The notes under the pieces were generated by a model. The model made no database searches and was not told where the DNA came from. It saw only the letters and a program-made list of their open reading frames with translations. The position numbers and the translations under genes were made by a program. Source: Xylanimonas oleitrophica (GTDB lineage Bacteria > Actinomycetota > Actinomycetes > Actinomycetales > Cellulomonadaceae). Taken from it: a stretch of DNA of 40,461 bases. Location: NCBI RefSeq assembly GCF_003244315.1, contig NZ_QKWH01000020.1, positions 1 to 40,461 on the forward strand. The letters run 5' to 3'. Positions within the stretch are counted from its first letter, which is position 1. Every line of letters starts with the position of its first letter. Positions 1 to 9,589 of this stretch are shown here, piece by piece.

Positions 1-104
1 CCCGCGTGCCGTGAACCACGCGGCACACCTCCGCCGGGCCGGCCCCGCCTGCTCGGCCCGGCCCGGCCCGGCGGAGGTGTGCCGCGTGGTTCACGGCACG
101 CGGG
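1..104. repeat. Perfect 42-bp inverted repeat with 20-nt loop at the window edge
   Basis: Bases 1-42 are the exact reverse complement of bases 63-104, separated by 20 nt. The right arm covers the last codons and stop of lplA, so it could act as a terminator for that gene. The arms are about twice as long as the other terminator stems here (20-23 bp), extend into coding sequence, and start exactly at base 1. A fold-back artefact at a contig end is therefore an equally good explanation. Confidence 0.9.
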
Positions 105-1167
105 CGATCCACTCCTGTGTCGCGAACTTGGTCCGCACCAGCTCCTCGGCCCGCTCGAGCTCCTCGGGCCGCAGCTCGGAGTCGACGGTCCGGTACCGGC
201 TGCGGAAGTAGGCGTCGAACGCGTCCACGATCGCCTCGCGCGGCAGGCCGGTCTGCGAGCGCAGCGGGTCCACCCGCTTGGCCGCGCTGGTCGTGCCCTT
301 GTCCGAGAGCTTCTCGCGGCCGATGCGCAGCACCTCGAGCATCTTGGCGCTGTCGATGTCGTACGCCATGGTCATGTGGTGCAGCACCGCGCCACCGGCC
401 AGGCGCTTCTGCGCCGAGCCCGCCAGCTTGCCCGCCGGGGAGGCGACGTCGTTCATGCCGGCGAAGAACGCCTCGACGCCGACCGACTCGAGCGCACCGA
501 GCACCCACGAGTCGAGGAACGCGTAGGACTGCTCGAACGACATGCCGTCGACGAGCGAGGCGGGCACCACGAGCGAGAACGTCACGCAGTTTCCGGCCTC
601 CATGAACATGGCGCCACCCCCGGAGATGCGCCGCACCACGGTGACGTCGTGCTTGGCCACCCCCGCGGGGTCCACCTCGTTGGACAGCGACTGGAACGAG
701 CCGATGAACACGGCCCGCTCGTCCCAGTCCCAGAACCGCAGCGTGGGGCCGCGCCGCCCTTCGGCGAGCTCCTCGGTGAGCACCTGGTCGAGCGCGGCCA
801 GGGTGCGGGGCGGCAGCGGGCCGGGTCGCAGCACCTCGAAGACGTGGTCGTCCCAGGTGGTCGCGTGGCCGAGCGCCCGGCGCACGGCCACGCCCACGGC
901 CCAGGGGTCGAAGCCGACCAGGGCTGCGGGTCCGGGCAGGGTGCCGTCGGACTCCGCCGCCTGCAGCGCCGCCTCGACCGCGCGGGCGATCTCCCCGGTG
1001 GGCGTGGTGGCCTCGAGGCCCGTGAGGGCGCGGTCGATGACGCCGAGCGCCTCGTCCGGCTCGAGGAAGAAGTCGCCCGAGAGGTGGGCGCCTACCAGGC
1101 GGCCCTCGGCCACCTCGACGTCGACGGCGACGAGCTTGCCGCCAGGAACCTTGTACTCGCCATGCAC
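91..1167 (-). CDS. lplA: Lipoate--protein ligase A family protein
   Basis: Predicted to attach lipoate (via lipoyl-AMP) to lysines of E2 and GcvH proteins in the cytoplasm. The protein is 358 aa. Residues 1-85 look like the LplA accessory domain placed at the N terminus (HGEYKVPGGKLV near the start). Residues 105-358 are the ligase domain, with RRISGGGAMF at 179-188, the catalytic lysine in GKLAGSAQ (K247) and an HH pair after it. The start is GTG at 1167; no good ribosome-binding site precedes it, but a -10-like TAGGTT ends 6 nt upstream, which fits a leaderless message. It diverges from the RpiR-type regulator. Within the family it could be an octanoyl or amidotransferase variant, but the lysine and GGG motif favour ligase. 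Confidence 0.88.
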   Translation of the reverse strand: MHGEYKVPGGKLVAVDVEVAEGRLVGAHLSGDFFLEPDEALGVIDRALTGLEATTPTGEIARAVEAALQAAESDGTLPGPAALVGFDPWAVGVAVRRALGHATTWDDHVFEVLRPGPLPPRTLAALDQVLTEELAEGRRGPTLRFWDWDERAVFIGSFQSLSNEVDPAGVAKHDVTVVRRISGGGAMFMEAGNCVTFSLVVPASLVDGMSFEQSYAFLDSWVLGALESVGVEAFFAGMNDVASPAGKLAGSAQKRLAGGAVLHHMTMAYDIDSAKMLEVLRIGREKLSDKGTTSAAKRVDPLRSQTGLPREAIVDAFDAYFRSRYRTVDSELRPEELERAEELVRTKFATQEWIARVP

Positions 1168-1173
1168 GATCCC

Positions 1174-1179
1174 AACCTA
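1174..1179 (-). promoter_or_regulatory. Putative -10 element of a leaderless lplA promoter
   Basis: On the minus strand TAGGTT is followed by 6 nt and then the GTG start of lplA, placing the expected transcription start on the start codon. A clear -35 was not seen. The hexamer overlaps a small palindrome, CCTAC-GTG-GTAGG (1176-1188), that could be an operator. Confidence 0.45.
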
Positions 1180-1230
1180 CGTGGTAGGGGACAAAAGTGG
1201 GCAGGGAGCGCTAGTCTCGGGGCCGCGGCC

Positions 1231-1259
1231 AGGTGACACGTGCCAGGAGCACGTGACCT
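1231..1259. promoter_or_regulatory. Imperfect palindrome with two CACGTG cores in the lplA-rpiR intergenic region
   Basis: AGGTGACACGTGC (1231-1243) and GCACGTGACCT (1249-1259) form an inverted repeat with CACGTG at 1237-1242 and 1250-1255. It lies in the 252-nt divergent region, about 160 nt before the regulator's start. RpiR-type regulators often bind palindromes near their own gene, so an autoregulatory operator is possible; this is inference. Nothing else clear is seen in 1168-1419 apart from the ribosome-binding site near 1407. Confidence 0.35.
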
Positions 1260-1419
1260 CCGGCTCCGCCCACCCGGAAAGTTGAGATGTCACGCCCCAC
1301 CGGCACCCTGCCCCCTGCCGTCCGCCGCCTCGAGCCGCGCGGCGGTCACGACGGCGCGCTCGCCGTCCCCGCTCTTCGGTCTCGCGCCGCTGCGACCCAT
1401 CCCAGCAAGGAACACACCC

Positions 1420-2295
1420 ATGTCTGCTGACGTCCTCGTCCGGCTCCGCCAGGAGCTGCCCACGCTGCGCCCGGCCGAGGCGCGCATCGCGCAGGCGGTG
1501 CTCGACGACCCGCCGGGTGTCGTGTCGTCGACCATCACGGAGCTGGCCGCCCGTGCGAGCACGTCGCAGGCCACCGTGGTGCGGTTCTGCCGCGCCGTGG
1601 GCTATGCGGGCTACCCGGAGTTCCGCATCGACCTGGCGCAGGCCACCAGCCGCCGGGAGCTCGAGCTCGAGCGTTCCGGCATCACGGAGGGAGAGATCGA
1701 GGACGGCGACTCCGCCGCCGCGGTGGTCTCCAAGATCGCCTTCCACGAGGCCCGCACCATCGAGGAGACTGCCCGCCTGCTCGACGTCGAAGCGCTGGAG
1801 AAGGTCGCCGAGGCGGTCTCGTCGGCGGACCGTGTCGACGTGTTCGGCGTGGGGTCCAGCGGTCTGGCGAGCCAGGACCTCGCGCAACGGCTGATGCGGG
1901 CGGGCCTCCTCGCGACGGCGCCCGTGGACCCGCACCAGCAGCTGACGCAGGCCGCGCTGCTCGGGCCGGGCACGGTCGCCGTCGCGATCTCGCACACCGG
2001 CACCACGGTGGAGCCCTACCAGGCCCTGTCGCTGGCCCGGGAGCGGGGCGCCCTCGCCGTCGCGATCACCAACTTCCCGTCCTCGCCGCTGGCAGCGGCG
2101 GCCGACGTCGTGCTGACGACCACGGCGCGGGAGACGCGGTTCCGCCCCGGTGCCATGTCGGGGCGCATCGCTCAGCTCGCGCTGGTGGACCTCCTCTTCG
2201 TCCGGGTGGTGCAGCGGCGCCACGACTGCGCTGCGGCCGCCCTGCGTGCCACCACGGAGGCGGTGAGCCCGCGCCGGCTCGACCCGAAGGCCTGA
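1420..2295 (+). CDS. MurR/RpiR family transcriptional regulator (HTH + SIS)
   Basis: A 291-aa regulator. Residues 1-77 form the RpiR-type helix-turn-helix domain (TITELAARASTSQATVVRFC around 38-57). Residues 125-255 form a SIS sugar-isomerase domain (VDVFGVGSSGLASQ at 139-152; AISHTGTT at 189-196) that in this family senses phosphosugars. The start is ATG 1420 because AAGGA lies about 8 nt upstream at 1407-1411; the longer open frame from 1240 has no such site. No sugar catabolic genes are adjacent, so the effector and targets cannot be read from context. It converges on cimA with only 2 nt between the stop codons. Confidence 0.88.
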   Translation: MSADVLVRLRQELPTLRPAEARIAQAVLDDPPGVVSSTITELAARASTSQATVVRFCRAVGYAGYPEFRIDLAQATSRRELELERSGITEGEIEDGDSAAAVVSKIAFHEARTIEETARLLDVEALEKVAEAVSSADRVDVFGVGSSGLASQDLAQRLMRAGLLATAPVDPHQQLTQAALLGPGTVAVAISHTGTTVEPYQALSLARERGALAVAITNFPSSPLAAAADVVLTTTARETRFRPGAMSGRIAQLALVDLLFVRVVQRRHDCAAAALRATTEAVSPRRLDPKA

Positions 2296-2297
2296 GG

Positions 2298-3899
2298 TCA
2301 CCTCGGCTCGACGCCCGTGTGGAGCAGCCCCCACACGTGGGCGTCGAGCATCGCCTCCCAGGCTGCCTCGATGACGTTGGGACCGACCCCCACGGTGGAC
2401 CAGGTGCGCTCGCCGTCGGTGGTGACCACCAGCACCCGGGTGATCGAGTCGGTGCCGTGCTCCGAGTCGAGGATGCGGGCCTTGAAGTCGGCCAGCTCGA
2501 ACCTGCCGATCTCGGGGTAGATGCGGGTCAGGGCGAGCCGCAGCGCCTGGTCGAGGGCGTTGACGGGGCCGTTGCCCTCCCCCGTGGCGACGATGCGCTC
2601 GCCGCCCGCCCGCACCTTCACGGTGGCCTCGGCGAGCGCGACGGCGTCGCGCGCTCCGGCGGTGCCAGGCGCCGTCTCGACGATGGTGCGCCAGGACTCG
2701 ACCGTCAGGTAGGCGGGGCGCCGGCCAGTCAGCTCCTCGCGCAGCAGCAGCTCGAACGAGGCGTCGGCGGCGTCGTAGGTGTAGCCGGCGGCCTCGGCCT
2801 CCTTGACGCGGGCGGTGACGCGGGCGAGCAGGTCGGCCTGGCCGGAGAGGTCGAAGCCGAGCTCGCGGCCCTTGAGCTCGACCGACGCCCGCCCGGCCAT
2901 GTCGGAGACGAGCATGCGCATGTCGTTGCCCACCGTCAGCGGGTCGACGTGCTGGTACAGGTCAGGGTCCACCTTGATGGCCGAGGCGTGCAGGCCGCCC
3001 TTGTGCGCGAACGCGCTCGCGCCGACGTAGGGCTGGCGCTGGAACGGGGCGATGTTGGTGATCTCGGCGATGGCGTGGGCGATCCGGGTGGCCTCGCGCA
3101 GCCCGCCGTCGGCGAGCAGCTCGCGCCCGGCCTTGAGCTCGAGGTTGGCGACGACGGCGACGAGGTCGGCGTTTCCTGTGCGCTCACCGTAGCCGTTGAC
3201 CGTGCCCTGCACGTGGCTGGCACCGGCGGCCACCGCGGCGAGCGTGTTGGCCACCGCGCACCCGGTGTCGTTGTGCGCGTGCATGCCGAGGCGCGGCCCC
3301 TCCCCCAGCGTGGCGCGCAGCGCACCGACGACGTCGGTGACGCGGTCGGGCAGCATGCCGCCGTTGGTGTCGCAGAGCACCACCACCTCGGCTCCGGCGC
3401 CGAACGCCGCCTCGGCGCAGGCGGTGGCGTAGGCGGCGTCGAACCGGTACCCGTCGTAGAAGTGCTCGGCGTCGACGACGACGCGCCGCCCCTCGGTGAC
3501 GAGGAGGTCGACGGTGTCGCGGATCATCGCGAGGTTCTCCTCGCGGGTGGTGCGCAGCGCCCGCTCGACGTGCCGCACGTCCGACTTGGCCACGAGGGTC
3601 ACCACGGGAGCCTGGGAGTCGAGCAGCGCCCGCACCTGAGGGTCGGCCGAGGCCGCGACCCCGGGCCGGCGGGTGGCGCCGAACGCGGCGAGGACGGCGT
3701 TCTTGAGGGTCAGCTCCTCGCGTGCGCGGCGGAAGAACTCGGTGTCCTTGGGGATGGCGCCCGGCCAGCCGCCCTCGATGAACCCCACGCCCAGCTCGTC
3801 GAGGAGCGGGGCGATCGCCAGCTTGTCGGCGACCGTGAGGTTCATGCCCTCCTGCTGGGCGCCGTCGCGCAGCGTCGTGTCGTACACGTCGAAGGTCAC
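2298..3899 (-). CDS. cimA: (R)-citramalate synthase
   Basis: Condenses pyruvate and acetyl-CoA to citramalate, the first step of the threonine-independent route to 2-oxobutyrate and isoleucine. The protein is 533 aa, typical for the CimA family (longer than homocitrate synthases). The DRE-TIM barrel begins with YDTTLRDGAQQEG (6-18), the metal-binding HAHND lies in LGMHAHNDTG, and the C-terminal half carries the LeuA-type regulatory dimer domain. GTG 3899 is chosen for the GAGAAGGA site 4-5 nt upstream. The gene follows a leader with a short ORF and an intrinsic terminator, which suggests attenuation. A 2-isopropylmalate synthase role is less likely given the N-terminal signature. Confidence 0.88.
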   Translation of the reverse strand: MTFDVYDTTLRDGAQQEGMNLTVADKLAIAPLLDELGVGFIEGGWPGAIPKDTEFFRRAREELTLKNAVLAAFGATRRPGVAASADPQVRALLDSQAPVVTLVAKSDVRHVERALRTTREENLAMIRDTVDLLVTEGRRVVVDAEHFYDGYRFDAAYATACAEAAFGAGAEVVVLCDTNGGMLPDRVTDVVGALRATLGEGPRLGMHAHNDTGCAVANTLAAVAAGASHVQGTVNGYGERTGNADLVAVVANLELKAGRELLADGGLREATRIAHAIAEITNIAPFQRQPYVGASAFAHKGGLHASAIKVDPDLYQHVDPLTVGNDMRMLVSDMAGRASVELKGRELGFDLSGQADLLARVTARVKEAEAAGYTYDAADASFELLLREELTGRRPAYLTVESWRTIVETAPGTAGARDAVALAEATVKVRAGGERIVATGEGNGPVNALDQALRLALTRIYPEIGRFELADFKARILDSEHGTDSITRVLVVTTDGERTWSTVGVGPNVIEAAWEAMLDAHVWGLLHTGVEPR

Positions 3900-3934
3900 G
3901 TCGTCCTTCTCTCTGGTGCTCGTCTCCCGGCAAC

Positions 3935-3993
3935 AAAAAAGACCCTCCGGGTAGGGAAGGTCGGCGCGTCCGGCGGGGTGGTGCCGGACGCGC
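3935..3993 (-). terminator. Leader hairpins and intrinsic terminator upstream of cimA (putative attenuator)
   Basis: Reading the minus strand: an 11-bp perfect hairpin (arms 3983-3993 and 3964-3974, 8-nt loop) starts at the stop codon of a short leader ORF. It is followed by an 8-bp hairpin (3941-3962, one wobble pair, loop CUACCC) and a run of six U (3935-3940). The U-run ends 35 nt before the cimA start. A canonical terminator inside the 5' leader of its own gene is the hallmark of transcription attenuation. The antiterminator pairing was not worked out. Confidence 0.7.
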
Positions 3994-4028
3994 TAGGGAA
4001 TGACGCGGCGCGTGTCTCGCAAGGTCAC
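3993..4028 (-). CDS. Putative leader peptide for cimA attenuation
   Basis: An 11-codon ORF, GTG start to TAG, reads MTLRDTRRVIP. It ends with Val-Ile-Pro codons immediately before the first leader hairpin. Val and Ile codons next to the hairpin fit sensing of charged branched-chain tRNA, and the layout resembles the ilv leader in this window (hydrophobic run, Pro, stop, hairpins). There is no ribosome-binding site. A poor -10-like CACCAT sits 6 nt upstream of the GTG, as in the leaderless genes here. With only two control codons the call is tentative. Confidence 0.42.
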   Translation of the reverse strand: MTLRDTRRVIP

Positions 4029-4157
4029 AGGGCCATGGTGCCACACGGTCCCGCTGCGTGGACAGACCGTGTCAGCACGCGGACGCGGTCGCGACCTCCT
4101 GTGCGAGCAGCCACGACCCGTGGTCGGCTGGTCGCGTCCCACGGAAGGAGACGAGCG

Positions 4158-4748
4158 ATGAGTGACCCCCAGCGTCCTGACGACGCCGTGCCCGCCGGCC
4201 AGCAGCAGCCTCCGGCGGTACCGCCCCAGCAGGCGGCGGGCGCGCAGCCCGCCGCCTACCCGGCACCGCCGCAGGCGACCGGGCCCGCCCCGGGCCTGGG
4301 CCACCCGGCCACCGCCGGCACGGAGGACCCGCGGCTGGGGCTCGAGGTCGGGCGGTACTGGGCGGGGGCGGTCGCGACGGCGCTGGTCGCCGCGCTCATC
4401 GGCCTGGCCGCGGGGTTCGTGCTCGGCGACGTCGCGGGCCAGGAGCTGGTCTCTCCGCCGTTCGGCGGGTCCGACCTCGTCGCGTGGGGCGTGACCGGCG
4501 GCCTGGCCGCCCTGGTCGCCGCGCTCCTCCTGCACCTGCTCGTGGCCTCGACGCCGCGGCCGGCGTCGTTCTTCGGCTGGGTGGTCGCTCTCGCGACCAT
4601 CATCCTGGCCGCCCTGCCGTTCGCGGGTGGCACGGACGTGCTGCCCGCGGTGCTGACCGCGATCGTGTGGATCATCCTGGGCCTGGCCGTGTGGTCGCTG
4701 CTCACGGGCGTGCTGGCCCGCACCCTGGTACGCCGCCCCGGCGCCTAG
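4158..4748 (+). CDS. Four-helix membrane protein, DUF6069-like
   Basis: A 196-aa protein with a Pro/Gln/Ala-rich cytosolic-looking tail (1-60) followed by four predicted membrane helices at about 68-90, 107-130, 138-156 and 163-187. The second half resembles the small actinobacterial DUF6069-type membrane proteins; no function is known to me. The ATG at 4158 is well supported by GGAAGGAG at 4143-4150. It is the only plus-strand gene within the branched-chain block, divergent from cimA and convergent with ilvE across a strong hairpin. Confidence 0.72.
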   Translation: MSDPQRPDDAVPAGQQQPPAVPPQQAAGAQPAAYPAPPQATGPAPGLGHPATAGTEDPRLGLEVGRYWAGAVATALVAALIGLAAGFVLGDVAGQELVSPPFGGSDLVAWGVTGGLAALVAALLLHLLVASTPRPASFFGWVVALATIILAALPFAGGTDVLPAVLTAIVWIILGLAVWSLLTGVLARTLVRRPGA

Positions 4749-4791
4749 TCGTCCCGCCCCGGCGCCCAGACCCCCTGAGCCGGAGGGCGGA

Positions 4792-4834
4792 GGGCGGCGG
4801 CGTTCGCGGACGAGGTCCGCGAACGCCGCCGCCC
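4792..4834. terminator. 20-bp perfect hairpin between convergent genes
   Basis: Bases 4792-4811 and 4815-4834 are exact reverse complements with a GAG loop. The hairpin abuts the ilvE stop codon (4835) and lies 44 nt after the membrane-protein stop. No U-tract is present, as is common in high-GC actinobacteria. It can serve both strands. Confidence 0.8.
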
Positions 4835-5980
4835 TCACGCGAGCCGCCGCATCCAGCCGTGCCGGTCCGCCGCGCGCCCGTACTGGATGTCGGTCAGCTC
4901 GGCGCGGATCGCCATGGTGAGCTCTCCGGGCTGGCCGTCACCGACGGTCGAGTCGAACGTGTCGCCGGCGAGGCGCCCCACGGGGGTGACGACGGCGGCG
5001 GTGCCGCAGGCGAACGCCTCGGTGACGCGCCCCGAGGCGAGGCCCTCGACCACCTCGGTGAGCGGGATGCGCCGCTCGACCACCTCGCGGCCGCGGTCGG
5101 CGGCCAGCCGCAGGATCGAGGAGCGGGTGACGCCCTCGAGGATGCTGCCGGTGAGCTCGGGGGTGTGCACCGACCCGTCGTCCATGACGAGGAAGACGTT
5201 CATGCCGCCGAGCTCCTCGAGGTAGGTGTTGGTCGCCCCGTCGAGGAAGCACACCTGGTCGAAGCCCTTGGCGGCGGCCTGCGACTGCGGCAGCAGGCTG
5301 GCCGCGTAGTTGCCGCCGAACTTCGCGGAGCCGGTGCCGCCGGGCCCGGCGCGGTGGTACTCGGAGTCCACCCAGATGGACACGGGCTTGACGCCGCCGG
5401 CGAAGTAGGCGCCCGACGGCGAGGCGATGACGAGGAACTCGACCTCGTCGGCGGGGCGCACGCCGAGGAACGCCTCGGAGGCGAACATGAAGGGGCGCAG
5501 GTAGAGGCTCGAGTCCTCCGCCGTGGGCACCCACTCGGAGTCGACGCGCACGAGGGCGGCGCAGGCGGCGACGAAGTCGTCGACGGGCAGGGCGGGCAGC
5601 GCCATGCGGTGGGCCGAGCGGGCCAAGCGGGCAGCGTTCTCCTCGGGCCGGAAGGTCCACACGCTGCCGTCGGCGTGCGCGTAGGCCTTCATGCCCTCGA
5701 AGATCTCCTGCGCGTAGTGGAGCACCGCGGTGGCGGGGTCGAGCTGGAGCGGGCCGTACTTCTCGACGCGGCGGTGGATCCACCCCTCCTCGCGACGCCA
5801 CGAGATGCGGGCCATGTGGTCGGAGAAGACGGTGCCGAACCGCGGCCGGGCGATCTTCTCGGCACGCTCGGCGGGCGGTGTGGGGGTGTCCGTCGGGGTG
5901 ACGGTGAACAGCGAGACGATCTCCTCGATGCCCCCGGGGAGGATCGTGCTCGACGCAGGGTTGCTCGTGGTGCTCGACAT
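4835..5980 (-). CDS. ilvE: Branched-chain amino acid aminotransferase
   Basis: Transaminates the 2-oxo acids of Val, Ile and Leu with glutamate, the last step of all three pathways. The protein is 381 aa, PLP fold type IV. The PLP lysine is expected at K220 in GTGSAKFGGNYAASL, with the YLEELGGMN cofactor-contact motif at 253-261 and FEGMKAY at 94-100. Its length and N-terminal extension match the actinobacterial/eukaryote-like IlvE group. The start ATG 5980 has only a distant AAAGG. It lies 158 nt downstream of leuB; no clear promoter or leader ORF was found in that gap. Confidence 0.92.
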   Translation of the reverse strand: MSSTTSNPASSTILPGGIEEIVSLFTVTPTDTPTPPAERAEKIARPRFGTVFSDHMARISWRREEGWIHRRVEKYGPLQLDPATAVLHYAQEIFEGMKAYAHADGSVWTFRPEENAARLARSAHRMALPALPVDDFVAACAALVRVDSEWVPTAEDSSLYLRPFMFASEAFLGVRPADEVEFLVIASPSGAYFAGGVKPVSIWVDSEYHRAGPGGTGSAKFGGNYAASLLPQSQAAAKGFDQVCFLDGATNTYLEELGGMNVFLVMDDGSVHTPELTGSILEGVTRSSILRLAADRGREVVERRIPLTEVVEGLASGRVTEAFACGTAAVVTPVGRLAGDTFDSTVGDGQPGELTMAIRAELTDIQYGRAADRHGWMRRLA

Positions 5981-6120
5981 GGTTGCGAAGGGCCTTTCAC
6001 GTGTGGACCCCTGCAGTCTTCCACGCCCGTGTTTCCGGCGTGGTCGCCCGCAGCGGCCCTCGGCTGGAGGGGCTGGGGACGACGGCCGGACCGGCCGCTC
6101 TCGGCGGCGCGCCCGTGTGG

Positions 6121-6147
6121 TCTGTGCAGTCTGTGCAGTCAGTGCAG
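6121..6147. repeat. 9-bp tandem repeat (3 units) across the leuB stop codon
   Basis: Units TCTGTGCAG, TCTGTGCAG and TCAGTGCAG. On the coding (minus) strand the first unit reads CTG CAC TGA (Leu-His-stop) and the next two read CTG CAC AGA. The stop codon therefore differs by one base from the in-frame Arg codon of the copies that follow it. Confidence 0.85.
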
Positions 6148-7206
6148 GCGCGCGGCGAGCTCGCGGCCGATCTCGGCCGTCGAGCGTACTCGCGCCGGGC
6201 CCGTGGAGCGCTCCGCGAGGTCCGCCTCCACCGCGGCCTCGACCCGGCGCGCGGCGTCGGTGTGGCCGAGGTGGTCGAGCAGGAGGGCCACGGAGAGCAC
6301 GGTGGCCGTGGGGTCGGCCTTGCCCTGCCCGGCGATGTCGGGGGCCGAGCCGTGGACGGGCTCGAACATCGACGGCGCGGTGCGGTCGGGGTTGACGTTG
6401 CCCGACGCCGCCAGGCCGATGCCGCCGGTGATGGCGGCCGCCTGGTCCGTGAGGATGTCACCGAAGAGGTTGTCGGTGACGATCACGTCGAACCGCGACG
6501 GGTCCGTGGTGAGGAAGATGGTGGCGGCGTCGACGTGCAGGTAGTCGGTGGTCACGTCGGGGAACTCGGCGTTGACGGCCTCGACGGTGCGGCGCCACAG
6601 GTGCCCGGCGTGCACGAGGACGTTGTGCTTGTGCACGAGGGTCAGGTGCTTGCGGGGGCGGGCGGCGGCCTTGGCGAACGCGTAGCGCACGACGCGCTCG
6701 ACGCCGTAGGCGGTGTTGACGGAGACCTCGGTGGCGATCTCGTGCGGCGTGCCGGTCCGGACGGAACCACCGTTGCCGACGTAGGGCCCCTCGGTGCCCT
6801 CGCGCACGACGACGAAGTCGACCTCGCCCGGGTCGGCGAGCGGGCTGCGGACGCCGGGGAACAGCCGGGCGGGGCGCAGGTTCACGTAGTGGTCGAGCGC
6901 GAAGCGCAGGCGCAGGAGCAGGCCGCGCTCGAGCACGCCGGAGGGCACGGAGGGGTCGCCGACGGCGCCGAGCAGGATCGCGTCGTGGCCGCGGAGGGCG
7001 GCGAGGTCGGCGTCGGTGAGGGTCTCGCCGGTGGCGTGGTAGCGGCGCGCGCCGAGGTCGTAGTCCGTGGTCGTGACCTTGACGCCGGTGCCGGCCAGCG
7101 CGGCGTCGAGCACGGCGAGGCCCTGCTCGACGACCTCGGTGCCGATGCCGTCTCCGGCCACCACGGCCAGGTCGATGCTCTGCGCCTGCTCGCTGCCCTG
7201 CGTCAT
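6139..7206 (-). CDS. leuB: 3-isopropylmalate dehydrogenase
   Basis: Oxidises and decarboxylates 3-isopropylmalate to 4-methyl-2-oxopentanoate with NAD+ in leucine synthesis. The 355-aa protein has the family core: [10 protein letters not shown] near the N terminus, LGAVGDP, the substrate-binding [15 protein letters not shown] segment, the metal-binding [11 protein letters not shown], and the NAD-binding [18 protein letters not shown]. The start ATG 7206 is preceded by a -10-like TAGGCT 7 nt upstream rather than by a ribosome-binding site, so it is probably transcribed separately and leaderless. No leuC, leuD or leuA is present in the window. Confidence 0.93.
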   Translation of the reverse strand: MTQGSEQAQSIDLAVVAGDGIGTEVVEQGLAVLDAALAGTGVKVTTTDYDLGARRYHATGETLTDADLAALRGHDAILLGAVGDPSVPSGVLERGLLLRLRFALDHYVNLRPARLFPGVRSPLADPGEVDFVVVREGTEGPYVGNGGSVRTGTPHEIATEVSVNTAYGVERVVRYAFAKAAARPRKHLTLVHKHNVLVHAGHLWRRTVEAVNAEFPDVTTDYLHVDAATIFLTTDPSRFDVIVTDNLFGDILTDQAAAITGGIGLAASGNVNPDRTAPSMFEPVHGSAPDIAGQGKADPTATVLSVALLLDHLGHTDAARRVEAAVEADLAERSTGPARVRSTAEIGRELAARLH

Positions 7207-7213
7207 GCCCCTG

Positions 7214-7219
7214 AGCCTA
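7214..7219 (-). promoter_or_regulatory. Putative -10 element of a leaderless leuB promoter
   Basis: TAGGCT on the minus strand ends 7 nt before the leuB ATG; no ribosome-binding site lies between them. No convincing -35 was seen. Confidence 0.42.
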
Positions 7220-7274
7220 GGCCGAGGGTGCCAGGATGCGGGACAGGCGTCTCACCATCCGGGCGGCCCGCCGG

Positions 7275-7898
7275 TCACGGGGCCCGGTAGAGCAGCTCGA
7301 ACCTCTCGCACACCACGGGCATGTCCCGGGAGAACTCTCGCCCCGCCGGCATGTTGCGCCGCCAGTAGCGCTCGTGCCCCTCGCGCCAGGACGCCAGGGT
7401 GCGGTCCCCCTCCCCCTCCGAGCGCGCGAACTCCTCGTCGACCTCGTCGAAGGGCACGACCCGCACCTCGGTGGTGCGCACGAGCGCCCGCGGCTCCCCC
7501 GCGCCGTCGAGCAGGATCGACAGGTCGCCCTCAGCGGGCATGGGCTCCTGGCCGCCGTCGTACTCCCACACGAGCGAGGCCGTGCCGGTCTTCGTACCCT
7601 CCAGGACCAGCCCCAGGAGCTCGTCCGCGAGCTCGGGCGAGTCGCCGAACGACCACGCGGGCGGGGCCATCGCCTCGCCCCACGCCGGGCCGGTCACGGC
7701 CACCACACGGCCCAGGCCGGCGCGCCCGCGCGCCGACTCCCAGAACCGCTGCACGCGCTCGGCACGCTCCAGGTCCTCGGCGCTCGGCTCCGGGAGGTCG
7801 TCGGGCAGCCCGTCGGCAAGGTCCGGCGGGACGGGAGCCGCCGCACCGTCTGCGAGCTCGGCGGGCAGGTCGTCGGGCAGGTCGCGTGCGTCGCTCAT
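7275..7898 (-). CDS. ASCH domain-containing protein
   Basis: A 207-aa protein with an acidic, Pro-rich N terminus (1-50) and an ASCH fold (PUA-like) over about 70-200. Family marks are WSFGDSPELADELLGLV, the GTKTGTASL segment, the PAEGDLSILLDG strand pair and SWREGHERYW. ASCH proteins are thought to bind RNA or modified nucleosides; the natural substrate of this subgroup is unknown to me. The ATG at 7898 is preferred over an upstream TTG at 7910 because of the family N terminus and the purine-rich GGATGGGG. It lies between ilvC (separated by a hairpin) and leuB; no link to amino acid synthesis is evident. Confidence 0.8.
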   Translation of the reverse strand: MSDARDLPDDLPAELADGAAAPVPPDLADGLPDDLPEPSAEDLERAERVQRFWESARGRAGLGRVVAVTGPAWGEAMAPPAWSFGDSPELADELLGLVLEGTKTGTASLVWEYDGGQEPMPAEGDLSILLDGAGEPRALVRTTEVRVVPFDEVDEEFARSEGEGDRTLASWREGHERYWRRNMPAGREFSRDMPVVCERFELLYRAP

Positions 7899-7947
7899 GA
7901 CCCCATCCAACCAGCGGACCGGCTGCTCGGCCGGTCGGCGCGCACGA

Positions 7948-7984
7948 CGACGGCCCGGCGCCCACCAGGGGCACCGGGCCGTCG
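7948..7984 (-). terminator. Hairpin terminator after ilvC
   Basis: CGACGGCCCGG (7948-7958) pairs with CCGGGCCGTCG (7974-7984), an 11-bp perfect stem, 10 nt beyond the ilvC stop. The loop can form a further 4-bp GCCC/GGGC stem. It likely closes the ilvBNC operon. Confidence 0.75.
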
Positions 7985-7994
7985 TGCGGGGGCG

Positions 7995-9582
<1,588 letters not shown>

Positions 9583-9589
9583 GCTCACC

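Noticed and set aside
79-1236. Long plus-strand open frame opposite lplA
   Set aside because: Arg/Gly/His-rich antisense translation typical of high-GC shadows; lplA on the other strand has clear family motifs.
1240-1419. 60-codon N-terminal extension of the RpiR-type regulator
   Set aside because: No ribosome-binding site, no family similarity, and it would cover the putative operator; ATG 1420 has AAGGA upstream.
7214-7255. Short ORF upstream of leuB (GTG...[15 protein letters not shown]) as a leucine leader peptide
   Set aside because: It has only scattered Leu/Ile codons and no terminator hairpin follows before the leuB start.
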